Notes: generated by a model from the letters alone, not told the origin. Positions 36,717-45,038 are shown, counted from the first letter of the stretch. The stretch is 64,000 nucleotides of DNA from Cerasicoccus arenae (GCF_014651635.1 NZ_BMXG01000015.1:1-64000); one strand, 5' to 3'. Translations and numbers: made by a program.

Positions 36717-37982
36717 TTAATAACCAATTCGCATGAAGCGAGGCGCTCCCGATGTTATGGGGACTGCGTCGCGCACGGTAACCGTCCAGGTGCTGCCATG
36801 GTCGGTCGCGGCAGTCACGGTGGCAACGCCAGCATTGCCAGTTCCCCAACTACCCGTATAGGCCAGAGTGGTCGTGTTCCAACCGTCTAAATCGCTACCG
36901 GTCATTACCGTGTAGCCAATGTAATTATCGGCCTCCCGTAATTGTACCGTTATCTCCGTATAAATCGTTCCGGCCGCGTCGATGGTATCAACGGTGGTCT
37001 CGGTGGCGTGGTCATAGGCAATGGGATCGGAGACCAGCGCATATTCTTCATAATTCGTCATCCCGTCGTTGTCATAGTCATAGCTGGGCGTCATGAGCGT
37101 CAGGTCAGTTTCCCCGTCAAATGAGGTACCGATCCATGTGCCATATTCTTTGCTCAGGTTGAGGCCCGCAAAGGCGTCGATTACGGCTTGGATTTCTGTG
37201 GCAAAATTGCCCACGTAGGAGAACGCGCTGTAGTTACGTGTTCCAAGCGCCGTCAAGTCATTGTGGATAAACCAGTTGAGGCCGATGATCGTTAGCTCGC
37301 CATTCACATCACGAATCATGGGCGCGCCCGAGTCGTGATCCTGTAAATACGCTTCGTAAGCAATGAAGTTCGGGTCCCCTGACTGGTCTTGAAATGCGCG
37401 GATGGCGTTGCCGGTTGCGGAATAGCCACCCGCGCCGTTTACCGTGATATTGCTATACCAGTCGGTCAGAATGTTTTGGCCAACGGCCATATCCAGCGCA
37501 ACGTCCGGGCTGGTGGAGGAGATTCCGACAAGGAAAGCAGTGGCGTCATGATGTGAGGAGAAATTGAACTGGATGGCGCTGTTGATGTTATCCGTGGTAA
37601 AGGCCAGCGGTTCGTAACTGGCAGGGAGCGGGGCATTGAGCACGCCAACCCATACGTCAGAGACGCCAAAGCGCTCGCCGGCAACAACAGTGCGTGTTTC
37701 ACTTGCGCCATTCGGATCGTTGGTGGCGTAAAAGACGATACTTTGACCAATAATTGGATGGAAATGGTTGGCGGAGATGATGACATTACTGCTCACCAAA
37801 GTGCCCCATCGGTCATTGCTGCACCGGCCTATGCCCGAAAGATTGTAACTATTTGCGATAAACGCAGGGTCGTTAGTGAAGCGGTCATTGGTCGCGTTGG
37901 TAAAGCCATCGATGATGCTATTGCCCAATAATGACCCAAGGGGGAAGGCCATCATGACGAGTAATGTGACTATTCGGGGCAT
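36717..37982 (-). CDS. Secreted trypsin-like serine protease with calcium-type repeat
   Basis: From the ATG at 37982 the product is 421 residues with a signal peptide (MPRIVTLLVMMAFPLGSLLG). The chymotrypsin-like marks are VIISANHFHP (likely catalytic His73), an Asp in VSDVWVGVL and DHDSGAPMI (Ser218, equivalent to GDSGGP). A single DxDxDGxxxxEE repeat (YDYDNDGMTNYEEYA, about 305) follows, as in type-3 thrombospondin or dockerin-like calcium sites. The last ~90 residues form a C-terminal domain ending PRFMRIGY, common on secreted proteins of this phylum. Substrate unknown. The usual GDSGGP is altered to HDSGAP, so activity should be confirmed. It has no obvious operon partner. Confidence 0.7.
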   Translation of the reverse strand: MPRIVTLLVMMAFPLGSLLGNSIIDGFTNATNDRFTNDPAFIANSYNLSGIGRCSNDRWGTLVSSNVIISANHFHPIIGQSIVFYATNDPNGASETRTVVAGERFGVSDVWVGVLNAPLPASYEPLAFTTDNINSAIQFNFSSHHDATAFLVGISSTSPDVALDMAVGQNILTDWYSNITVNGAGGYSATGNAIRAFQDQSGDPNFIAYEAYLQDHDSGAPMIRDVNGELTIIGLNWFIHNDLTALGTRNYSAFSYVGNFATEIQAVIDAFAGLNLSKEYGTWIGTSFDGETDLTLMTPSYDYDNDGMTNYEEYALVSDPIAYDHATETTVDTIDAAGTIYTEITVQLREADNYIGYTVMTGSDLDGWNTTTLAYTGSWGTGNAGVATVTAATDHGSTWTVTVRDAVPITSGAPRFMRIGY

Positions 37983-38105
37983 AGTTATGTAGATTGATCT
38001 AAAGCAAGACCGCGGGAAATGCAATCCTCCGACGTTGCCATAACGGCGCTGGTGGACCTCAAATTAACCTCGCGCCCAGTCGCAGGTTTCGCTTTTACTG
38101 GAGTT

Positions 38106-38759
38106 TTACGCTTTGCGCGTTGCTTTCGGGCTTTTGCGGGCCGGATAAAGAGTCTGGCAGATTTCACACACGGTTCCATTGCACCCGCGGGCGCTGCAAT
38201 GTTCCCGTCCATAATAGATGATCTGCAAATGGAGTTTATTCCAACGTTCACGAGGGAAAAGGTCCTTCAAATCGCGTTCAGTCTGTTTGACGCTTTGCCC
38301 ACTGGTCAGCCCCCAGCGTTGCGCCAAACGATGAATGTGCGTGTCCACGGGGAAGCTTGGAATGCCAAATGCTTGTGCCATAACGACTTGCGCTGTTTTG
38401 TGCCCGACGCCTGGCAGGGCCTCCAGTGACTCAATATCCGCCGGGACCCCCCCCCCATGCTTCTGAACGAGGATCTTCGAAAGCCCTTGGATTGCTTGAG
38501 CTTTTCGTGGGGCCAAGCCGCAGGGACGCACGATGGCGTTGATTGCATCCACGTCCTGTTGGGCCATGTCAGCCGGGTTGTCTGCTAATGCAAACAGCGC
38601 AGGAGTGGTCAAATTAACGCGTACATCGGTGCATTGCGCCGAGAGCAGCACCGCTACTAACAAAGTATAGGGGTCTCGGTGATCAAGCGGAATCGGCGGG
38701 TCGGGGTATAACTCCGCCAATCTCTGGTCAACGTAGGCCGCTCGCTCCTTTTTTGTCAC
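38106..38759 (-). CDS. nth: Endonuclease III (DNA glycosylase/AP lyase) with unusual Fe-S loop
   Basis: The 217-residue enzyme excises oxidised pyrimidines. The helix-hairpin-helix LEALPGVGHKTAQVV contains the catalytic Lys, and VDTHIHRLAQRWG contains the catalytic Asp. The C-terminal cysteines are spaced C-x4-C-x4-C-x2-C (CSARGCNGTVCEIC) in place of the classical C-x6-C-x2-C-x5-C, so the 4Fe-4S loop is shortened or re-wired. A Gly-Gly-Gly just before the hairpin is encoded by a run of ten G on the coding strand (38447-38456). Its start is two bases from the stop of the outer-membrane barrel gene upstream, so the two may share a transcript. Confidence 0.9.
   Translation of the reverse strand: MTKKERAAYVDQRLAELYPDPPIPLDHRDPYTLLVAVLLSAQCTDVRVNLTTPALFALADNPADMAQQDVDAINAIVRPCGLAPRKAQAIQGLSKILVQKHGGGVPADIESLEALPGVGHKTAQVVMAQAFGIPSFPVDTHIHRLAQRWGLTSGQSVKQTERDLKDLFPRERWNKLHLQIIYYGREHCSARGCNGTVCEICQTLYPARKSPKATRKA
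38447..38456 (-). repeat. G10 homopolymer (coding strand) inside nth
   Basis: Ten C on the + strand, read as GGG GGG GGG G by the gene, encode Gly-Gly-Gly between helices before the catalytic hairpin. A slip would remove the catalytic half. Confidence 0.9.
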
Positions 38760-38761
38760 CT

Positions 38762-39685
38762 TTAGAAATTCCAGCCGCCTTGGATACCGATGGCGAGAGC
38801 CGGGTCGGTCTTAATGGACTGGTAGGTGCTTTGGTTTTGGCGAAACTCAAATTTGCGATAGAGAATGCCCTTCAAATAACCGCGGATGTAGAGACCATTT
38901 TCAAAACGTTGGGTTACCCCCCCCGCAACTACGATGGATTCTGTTTCGGCGACTGGTGTTCGCGTAAGGCCGGGAGCGAGCGTCTGGGTCTTCATGCGGA
39001 AGAGGTCGTTTTCGTATTCGGTAGTAAAGTCTAGCACGGTCGACATATCGCCCGAAACGTCGTAGCTGAGCGTAAAGCCGTTGAAGGTGCGAAGAATGAG
39101 GTCATCGGTAATGTACCAGTTGAGAATGGGCAAGGGCAGGGCGTACATTTCGCGTTGCTCTTGGCCAATTGCCATTACTCCGAGACTAAAGGAGTTTAGC
39201 TCGCCCCAGAAGTAGGTGACGCCGACTCCAGCGCGATAAGACCCCCCCCCCGCGAGGTTCCCCCCGTCATATTCAGCACCCAAGGTCGCGCCCAACACAG
39301 CAAACATGCCCCAGTCAGAATCAACAAAACGCTGACCAAAAATCGTCTGAAGCGTCATTTCATAGGTGTCGTTCAGGTAAGTTGGCCCCCCCCATTGCCA
39401 ATCCGTATACTCAAAAGCGAAACCAACGCGCCAGAACCCACGATCCCAGTAGGTGGCGTAATCGATTGCTGTAGTGAAGACATTGGAGGCGAGGTCTCCG
39501 TTGTAATTGCCCTGTAGATCCGAGGCGAAGTCGTACTCATAGTTCTGAGTTATTGTAAAGCCCAGTTCCTTCTGAGAAGAAATGATGTCGAGGAAAGACA
39601 CCCCCCCCGTCGTCGTTTGCGCCCGCAGGATTCCTGTGGCGGCAAGCATGAAACTGAATGCGAAAAGCAGCTTGGATCGTGACAT
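38762..39685 (-). CDS. Outer-membrane beta-barrel with four coding poly-G tracts
   Basis: From the ATG at 39685 the 307-residue product has a signal peptide (MSRSKLLFAFSFMLAATGIL, cleavage near RAQ). About ten to twelve amphipathic strands follow, for example WRVGFAFEYTDWQW, YRAGVGVTYFWGEL and YIRGYLKGILYRKFEF, and it ends GIQGGWNF with a terminal Phe. The function is unknown and it could be a porin or adhesin. Four runs of eight to ten G on the coding strand (+ strand 38917-38924, 39242-39251, 39386-39393 and 39601-39608) each encode Gly-Gly or Gly-Gly-Gly. The last sits a few residues after the signal peptide. Such tracts in a surface protein are typical of phase-variable genes. Frame stays open further upstream to 39787. 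Confidence 0.75.
   Translation of the reverse strand: MSRSKLLFAFSFMLAATGILRAQTTTGGVSFLDIISSQKELGFTITQNYEYDFASDLQGNYNGDLASNVFTTAIDYATYWDRGFWRVGFAFEYTDWQWGGPTYLNDTYEMTLQTIFGQRFVDSDWGMFAVLGATLGAEYDGGNLAGGGSYRAGVGVTYFWGELNSFSLGVMAIGQEQREMYALPLPILNWYITDDLILRTFNGFTLSYDVSGDMSTVLDFTTEYENDLFRMKTQTLAPGLTRTPVAETESIVVAGGVTQRFENGLYIRGYLKGILYRKFEFRQNQSTYQSIKTDPALAIGIQGGWNF
38917..39608 (-). repeat. Four poly-G tracts within one surface barrel gene
   Basis: Tracts of 8, 10, 8 and 8 at 38917-38924, 39242-39251, 39386-39393 and 39601-39608 (C on the + strand), with a further run of 6 at 39260-39265. All keep the frame as given. Confidence 0.9.
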
Positions 39686-39863
39686 GACGGGCCAGCGTGC
39701 GACGTTCCTTGGCAAAATCAACACCCAAACAGCTCTTTTACGCTGTGGTGTTCTAATTACCACCGATCGTTTCGGTCTCAATGGCAATTCGGACTGATCT
39801 GATACGCTGTTGGTTTTCGTTTGCCATACGGTTCAGACTTTGCCTACTTAGCGGGCTTTTCTC

Positions 39864-41660
39864 ATGAAGCGGACCCATACTTGCAGCCAGTTAAATAAAG
39901 CCAACGCAGACGACACCGTCACACTCATTGGATGGGTGGAATCAGTGCGCGACCACGGCGGTGTGCTCTTTGTAGATTTGCGCGATCGCGCAGGCCTCAC
40001 GCAAATTGTCTTTCATCCAGACTATCCCGAGCTGCATACGCAGGCGGGCCGTCTTAAAGATGAATCAGTCATTCAAGTGACAGGCATCGTAAAGTTGCGT
40101 GAGCCGTCGACGGTTAATTCGGGCCTGCCTACCGGGGAAATTGAAGTCTCCGCACGCGAGATCATCATTCACAATTTATGCGAAACGCTGCCGTTTCCGC
40201 TGCAGGACGAGAAGGCTGAGAAGGTCAATGAAGACCTCCGCCTGCAGTATCGCTACCTTGACCTGCGTCGCCCGAAAATGCGTCGGATGATGACGATTCG
40301 TAGCACCGCCGCCAAGAGCTGTCGTGACTATTTGGCCGACGAGGGCTTCCTCGAAATCGAGACCCCGGCCATGTTCAAGTCTACCCCCGAAGGCGCGCGC
40401 GAATTTCTCGTGCCGAGCCGTTTGAATCCGGGTGACTTCTACGCACTGTCCCAGAGTCCGCAACAATACAAGCAGATGTTGATGGTTGCCGGGATCGAGC
40501 GTTATTACCAGATCGCACGTTGTTTCCGCGACGAAGACCTTCGCGCCGACCGCCAGCCTGAGTTTACTCAAATTGACTTGGAAATGTCGTTCATTGAGCG
40601 CGAAGACATGTATACGCTTATTGAGGGCATGCTCAAGAAGATGTGGAAGGACGTGCTCAACGTCGATGTGCCCACGCCGTTCCAGCGTTTGACCTATAAA
40701 GACGCGATGAACCGCTATGGCGTCGACAAGCCTGACACTCGCTTCAATATGGAGTTGGTCGACCTCTCAGAAGATCTTAAAGACACTGGTTTCAAAGTCT
40801 TCTCCTCCGTCATCAAGGGGGGGGGGGTAGTCAAGGCCATGAACGCCAAGGGCCTCGGTGACATTTCCCAAGGCGAAGTCAAGGCGATGGAAGACGTGGC
40901 CAAGTCGCTCGGCGCCAAGGGCCTGGCCTACATCGTAGTGCGTGGTGACGACGTTAAGGAATGGCGCTCGCCGATCATCAAATTTTTCTCTGAAGACGAG
41001 CTCAATGCGTTGAAGACCAAGCTCAGTATCGAAGACGGCGACCTGATTTTGTTCGCTGCCTCGAAATGGGAGCAAGCCTGTGCAATTCTCGGCCGTATCC
41101 GCTTGGAAAGCGCCCAATTACTCAAGAAACGCGGTAAGCTGGAAATTTCTGACTCCCAGTATAACTTCCTGTGGGTCGTGGACTTCCCGCTCATGTTGTT
41201 TGATGAGGACGAGGGCCGCTATGTTGCTGCGCACCACCCGTTTACTGCGCCGCATCCGGACGATATCGACAAACTCGACACGGACACGAAGAACTGCCGT
41301 TCACAAGCTTACGACGTCGTGCTGAACGGCTCGGAAATCGGCGGCGGCTCGATTCGTATCCACCAACCCGAGCTGCAAGACAAGGTCTTTAAGAACGTTC
41401 TCGCGATGTCGCCAGAAGTCGTGGAATCCCGTTTCGGCTACATGCTGAAGGCCTTCAAATTCGGTGCCCCGCCTCACGGTGGCATTGCGCTTGGTCTCGA
41501 CCGCTTGGCCGCGATTCTCGGCAATGTTAAGTCAATCCGCGAAGTTATTGCATTCCCGAAGACTCAAAAGGGCCAAGACTTGATGACGAGTGCTCCTGGT
41601 CCAGCGACCGACAAGCAGCTTCGCGATCTCCATATCGCGGTGACCAAGCTCGAAGACTAA
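39864..41660 (+). CDS. aspS: Aspartyl-tRNA synthetase
   Basis: The 598-residue class II synthetase has the anticodon-binding OB fold first (about 1-105, VTLIGWVESVRDHGG). Class II motif 1 follows, then motif 2 (RYYQIARCFRDEDLRADRQP) at about 215. The bacterial GAD insertion is at about 290-420, and motif 3 (GIALGLDRLAAILG) at about 545. Length fits bacterial AspRS. It attaches aspartate to tRNA-Asp. A run of eleven G (40817-40827) encodes Gly-Gly-Gly within the GAD domain. Transcription ends at a good hairpin at 41708-41745. It starts 178 bases from the divergent barrel gene. Confidence 0.96.
   Translation: MKRTHTCSQLNKANADDTVTLIGWVESVRDHGGVLFVDLRDRAGLTQIVFHPDYPELHTQAGRLKDESVIQVTGIVKLREPSTVNSGLPTGEIEVSAREIIIHNLCETLPFPLQDEKAEKVNEDLRLQYRYLDLRRPKMRRMMTIRSTAAKSCRDYLADEGFLEIETPAMFKSTPEGAREFLVPSRLNPGDFYALSQSPQQYKQMLMVAGIERYYQIARCFRDEDLRADRQPEFTQIDLEMSFIEREDMYTLIEGMLKKMWKDVLNVDVPTPFQRLTYKDAMNRYGVDKPDTRFNMELVDLSEDLKDTGFKVFSSVIKGGGVVKAMNAKGLGDISQGEVKAMEDVAKSLGAKGLAYIVVRGDDVKEWRSPIIKFFSEDELNALKTKLSIEDGDLILFAASKWEQACAILGRIRLESAQLLKKRGKLEISDSQYNFLWVVDFPLMLFDEDEGRYVAAHHPFTAPHPDDIDKLDTDTKNCRSQAYDVVLNGSEIGGGSIRIHQPELQDKVFKNVLAMSPEVVESRFGYMLKAFKFGAPPHGGIALGLDRLAAILGNVKSIREVIAFPKTQKGQDLMTSAPGPATDKQLRDLHIAVTKLED
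40817..40827 (+). repeat. G11 homopolymer inside aspS
   Basis: Eleven consecutive G, in frame as aaG GGG GGG GGG Gta, encode Lys-Gly-Gly-Gly-Val in an essential gene, so frequent slippage here should be costly. Confidence 0.9.
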
Positions 41661-41696
41661 GGCACGATCACGACCTTACCCACCAATGCAGTCGCA

Positions 41697-41707
41697 GGGG
41701 GGGGGGG
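41697..41707 (+). repeat. G11 homopolymer in the aspS 3' region
   Basis: Eleven G directly touch the 5' side of the aspS terminator stem. It is non-coding, so it is free to vary in length. Confidence 0.85.
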
Positions 41708-41745
41708 AAGCGCATGTTCAACTAAACTTGGCCATGCGCTTTTTT
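41708..41745 (+). terminator. Rho-independent terminator of aspS
   Basis: AAGCGCATG (41708-41716) pairs with CATGCGCTT (41733-41741), followed by T to 41745. It lies 48 bases after the aspS stop. Confidence 0.85.
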
Positions 41746-41754
41746 ATTAATGTC

Positions 41755-42000
41755 TTAGTTTGAGCTGCTTGGGGTGCTGCCTTCGTCGAGATAGTTCAAT
41801 GTGCCTTCGACGAGGTTTTCAGTGCCTTGTGCGGTCTCCATGTCGCCTAAACCATTATCTCGGTCTTGGTGGCCTTCAACGAGCTGTTTTGCCCCCATGC
41901 CCATTTGCTCTTCGGGTGTGGGTTTCTGGCAGCCAGTTAATGCCAATGAGAGTAGGCTAGCGCAGATGAAACCTAAAGATATTTGCTGTTTTATATGCAT
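41755..42000 (-). CDS. Small lipoprotein, function unknown
   Basis: From the ATG at 42000 the product is 81 residues. It has a type II signal peptide (MHIKQQISLGFICASLLSLA) and a lipobox LTGC, then a short acidic, Gln/Gly-rich chain without recognisable domain. It should be anchored to a membrane by lipid on the Cys. It precedes (in reading direction, follows) the MarR gene by 48 bases on the same strand and may be co-transcribed with it. No function can be assigned. Confidence 0.65.
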   Translation of the reverse strand: MHIKQQISLGFICASLLSLALTGCQKPTPEEQMGMGAKQLVEGHQDRDNGLGDMETAQGTENLVEGTLNYLDEGSTPSSSN

Positions 42001-42048
42001 TTTTTGGTTATAATTCGTTTGCCCGAACAAGCAAGAAAATAGGGTGTT

Positions 42049-42540
42049 TCATTTACTGTCTTTTTTGTCGTTTGACCGCTGGATATTTGCCCGAATTTGG
42101 GTGAGTAATTGGAGCAATTTCTGACAGTCGGCGTCAGAAAGATCGTGGACGGCTAATTCAGTCAAGTGGTTAAGCTGGTCAATCAGGGATTCATTGATTT
42201 TCGTTCCTTCGGTAGTCAAAGAAAGAAGTTGGCTGCGGCGGTCGTTTGGATCTTCTTCACCAATGAGCAAACCTTGTTCCTTGAGGGTCTTTATCGTGCG
42301 GGCAAGCTGTCCTTTGTCACGTCCGGTATGGATAACAAGCTCGCGGAGTGTTGCCCCGGGATTTTGGGAGAAGTAAGCCAGCATTTTGCCCTCCATGTGT
42401 GTCAGCTGATAGGGGCTGTCACGCAGCACCCGATACTGTTCTGAGCGAATCAAATGCATTAGGGTGTGGATTGCCTCAAAAACTGCTTCGGCATTTTTCT
42501 GAGATTTTTTGTTGATAATGTCAACCTTCTGGCTTTTCAT
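42049..42540 (-). CDS. MarR-family transcriptional regulator
   Basis: The ATG at 42540 gives 163 residues. The winged helix-turn-helix is clear: YQLTHMEGKMLAYFSQNPGA, ATLRELVIHTGRDKGQLART and the wing EEDPNDRRSQLLSLTTEG with the family's D-x-R-S/R motif. Helices at both ends form the dimer. MarR proteins usually repress efflux or stress genes and respond to phenolic ligands. The nearest targets are its own divergent promoter and the O-methyltransferase, and possibly the EmrAB-like pump at 45139-48046. The frame extends to 42624 but those residues are not typical. Confidence 0.88.
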   Translation of the reverse strand: MKSQKVDIINKKSQKNAEAVFEAIHTLMHLIRSEQYRVLRDSPYQLTHMEGKMLAYFSQNPGATLRELVIHTGRDKGQLARTIKTLKEQGLLIGEEDPNDRRSQLLSLTTEGTKINESLIDQLNHLTELAVHDLSDADCQKLLQLLTQIRANIQRSNDKKDSK

Positions 42541-42586
42541 ATTGTTGTCAAAGTCAACTAAGTGGGCGTGGACACAAAAGTAAACG

Positions 42587-42618
42587 TTCAATTGGCTTTT
42601 GACTGAATCATAATTGAA
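42587..42618. promoter_or_regulatory. Inverted repeat in the marR/methyltransferase divergent promoter
   Basis: TTCAATT (42587-42593) and AATTGAA (42612-42618) form a seven-base inverted repeat 18 bases apart, just before the ATG at 42631. AT-rich inverted repeats like this are common MarR operators, though the spacing is wide. Only a weak candidate. Confidence 0.35.
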
Positions 42619-42630
42619 AAACAAAAATCC

Positions 42631-43311
42631 ATGACCAATACACTTCTAGATTCCCCTGCCGCTCACGTGCTGGATAAACTCTTTGCTGATGCGGAGCAGC
42701 AGATGGCCAAGTTCCGCGATGCGGCACAAAATCAGCCTAAGCCCGAGCCAGTCGATCAGACGCCTTTTGAGCGCTTTTCTGCGCGTAAAGACCTCTACAT
42801 GCCGATCGATCGGCCCTTCGGAAACCTGATGTATTCGCTGATCCGTGCGACTCAGGCTCGGACGGTTGTTGAGTTCGGCACGTCGTTCGGCATTTCGACG
42901 ATTTATCTGGCTGCTGCGGTGCGTGACAACGGGGCGGGGAAAGTCATTACCTCGGAATTCATTCCAGAAAAAGCCGAAACGGCGAAGAAGAACCTCACCG
43001 ATGCTGATTTAGTTGACCTAATTGATTTTCGAGTTGGCGATGCTCTGATGACGTTGAATGAGCCCCTGCCTGGGCAGGTGGATTTCGTTTTTCTCGACGG
43101 CGAAAAATCAATGTATCTCGACATACTCAAGGTGCTAGAGCCGCACATGAAGTCTGGCTGCCTCATTTCATCGGACAACACCGACCACGACGGCGTGGAG
43201 AATTTCCTAGCTTATCTACATGATCCGGCTAACGGCTACGTTTCCACTCCCTTGCTAACGCTAGGTGGGTCGAAACATCACAGCGGGCACGAGGTGTCAC
43301 TCCGCCTTTAG
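42631..43311 (+). CDS. Class I SAM-dependent O-methyltransferase
   Basis: The 226-residue protein has the SAM-binding motif I VVEFGTSFGISTIYLAAAV (about 80-98), the acidic loop after strand 2 (ITSEFIPEKA) and the strand-4 motif VDFVFLDGEKSMYLDIL (about 148) seen in catechol/caffeoyl-CoA-type O-methyltransferases. The substrate is unknown. It is divergent from the marR gene, so a role in detoxifying a phenolic compound sensed by MarR is possible but unproven. A 65-base gap follows before the ThuA-like gene. Confidence 0.82.
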   Translation: MTNTLLDSPAAHVLDKLFADAEQQMAKFRDAAQNQPKPEPVDQTPFERFSARKDLYMPIDRPFGNLMYSLIRATQARTVVEFGTSFGISTIYLAAAVRDNGAGKVITSEFIPEKAETAKKNLTDADLVDLIDFRVGDALMTLNEPLPGQVDFVFLDGEKSMYLDILKVLEPHMKSGCLISSDNTDHDGVENFLAYLHDPANGYVSTPLLTLGGSKHHSGHEVSLRL

Positions 43312-43376
43312 CGAGTTGCGCGCCTCGTTTATGACGTGGAATCAACCAATTTGATTGCACTGATTAATCAGATGCA

Positions 43377-44033
43377 ATGAATGGAAACATGTCTCAAAAT
43401 GCCTTAATATTCTACGGAGGCTGGTCTGGCCATTCCCCTGATGTCATTGCCCGCCGTTTTGCTGATTCACTCACTGGCAATGACTATGATGTGGAGTTAT
43501 GTGAAGGGCTTGACTGCCTTGACGAAGCGGAGCGTCTAGCTGAGTTTGATCTTATCATACCCTGTGTTACCATGGCGGAGCTTTCGGCGGAGCGCGAATC
43601 AGCACTAACGCAAGCAATCCATAACGGGACTGGTCTGGCTGGCACGCATGGAGCTGGAGACGCTTTTCGTGGTGCCTTGAACTACTGTCACATGATGGGC
43701 GGGCAGTTTGTCTCCCACCCTCATGTTGGGGACTACACCGTCCGGGTGACACAGGCAGAGCACGCGTTGACCGCGGATTTGCCTCAACAGTTTAATTACA
43801 ATTCCGAGCAATACTACCTGCACGTTGATCCGGGCAATGACGTGTTGTTGGCCACGGATTATCATTACGAGGGTAAGACGATCAATATGCCCGTTGCCTG
43901 GACGAAGAATTGGGGCATTGGTAAAGTTTTTTACTGTGCGCTTGGTCATAAGCCGGAGGAATACGATGAACATCTGCACGTCTGGAATTTTATCGTCGAT
44001 GGCGCACTTTGGGCGGCACGTAAGCCTGTGTAG
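43377..44033 (+). CDS. ThuA-like (trehalose-utilisation) domain protein
   Basis: The 218-residue product has the glutamine-amidotransferase-like ThuA fold: ALIFYGGWSGHSP near the start, GLAGTHGAGDAFRG at about 83 and MMGGQFVSHPHVG at about 105, then AWTKNWGIGKVFYCALGH near the end. All of these are landmarks of the family, and no nucleophile Cys of true amidotransferases is seen. ThuA proteins are linked to sugar (trehalose, 3-keto-sugar) metabolism, but the reaction here is unknown. It could start at 43377 or 43389. Confidence 0.82.
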   Translation: MNGNMSQNALIFYGGWSGHSPDVIARRFADSLTGNDYDVELCEGLDCLDEAERLAEFDLIIPCVTMAELSAERESALTQAIHNGTGLAGTHGAGDAFRGALNYCHMMGGQFVSHPHVGDYTVRVTQAEHALTADLPQQFNYNSEQYYLHVDPGNDVLLATDYHYEGKTINMPVAWTKNWGIGKVFYCALGHKPEEYDEHLHVWNFIVDGALWAARKPV

Positions 44034-44276
44034 CAGTGCGCGTTGAGGCCAAGCTTGTTGTGTTGATTTTTTAAACGCAGATTTCGTTGTAACAGTCGAC
44101 GACGAGGTCAGTGCGTTTAATGGGCTAAACGAGAAAATACGGGAATTAGATGCGCTGTTTGGGTATCTAATAATTAGGAGAAATGTGGATGGAAAATGCG
44201 GAGCAAAGTTTTTGTTCCCTTTGATGTCGATTGGCTTGCGCCACCAGAAATCCATGATAGTCTTCACCATATTCCC

Positions 44277-45038
44277 ATGAGCGAACCCACCCAGCGATTC
44301 AGTCAGCGGGTAGACGATTACGCCAAGTATCGCCCCAGCTATCCAAGTGCCGCCGCCGCAATTTTGCGGGATGAATGCGGCCTTGAACCAGGAGCGCCGA
44401 TTGCCGATATCGGTTCTGGAACTGGTATTTTTTCTCGGCTGTTATTGCGCCAAGGCTTTCGCGTGATCGGAGTCGAGCCAAACCGCGAAATGCGCGAGGC
44501 AGGTACTCGTCAATTACGTTGCTACCCGCTTTATCAGAGCTGGGATGGCCGTTCGGAAGAGACAGGCTTGCCTGATCGGACCTTGGAGGCAATCACAGCG
44601 GCACAAGCCTTTCATTGGTTTGACCGAAGCGCGACCCGCCGCGAATTTCGTCGCATTCTGAAGCCGGGTGGATGGGTTTACATCATCTGGAATCATCGGC
44701 GTATGGAGGGCTCGGCTTTCCAACGCGCGTATGAATGCCTGCTGGAAGAATTTGGCACGGATTACCATCAAGTTGATCACCAAGGACCAAGTCGCTCAGA
44801 TTTCGCAGAATTCATTGGTGATAGCCATGTGGAGTCGCGCATTTTTCCAAACCGTCAGGACTGCAATTGGGAACAGCTGCGTGGTCGGCTCTTGTCGTGC
44901 TCCTATGTGCCCGCTCCAGGTGATCCCGATTGTCTAACGATGCTGCGTCGGCTAGAGCAGATATTCCTCCAGCACCATATCAGCAACCGTGTTACGTTGG
45001 AATACGATACGCGTGTATTCTGGGGACGAATTGCATAA
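44277..45038 (+). CDS. SAM-dependent methyltransferase
   Basis: From the ATG at 44277 the protein has 253 residues and begins as its family does (RFSQRVDDYAKYRPSYPSAA). Motif I is ADIGSGTGIFSRLLL (about 41), followed by VIGVEPNREMREAG and the post-motif AITAAQAFHWFD (about 100), typical of the Methyltransf_11/25 type. The substrate is unknown. The 44034-44276 gap holds a strong AGGAG (44176-44180) five bases or less from a 13-codon open frame (44183-44224). The same stretch could instead start a longer form of this protein at 44196. No other signal was found in that gap. Confidence 0.82.
   Translation: MSEPTQRFSQRVDDYAKYRPSYPSAAAAILRDECGLEPGAPIADIGSGTGIFSRLLLRQGFRVIGVEPNREMREAGTRQLRCYPLYQSWDGRSEETGLPDRTLEAITAAQAFHWFDRSATRREFRRILKPGGWVYIIWNHRRMEGSAFQRAYECLLEEFGTDYHQVDHQGPSRSDFAEFIGDSHVESRIFPNRQDCNWEQLRGRLLSCSYVPAPGDPDCLTMLRRLEQIFLQHHISNRVTLEYDTRVFWGRIA

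Noticed and set aside
43605-44270. 221-codon open frame on the minus strand
   Set aside because: Antisense to the ThuA-like gene with no family resemblance.
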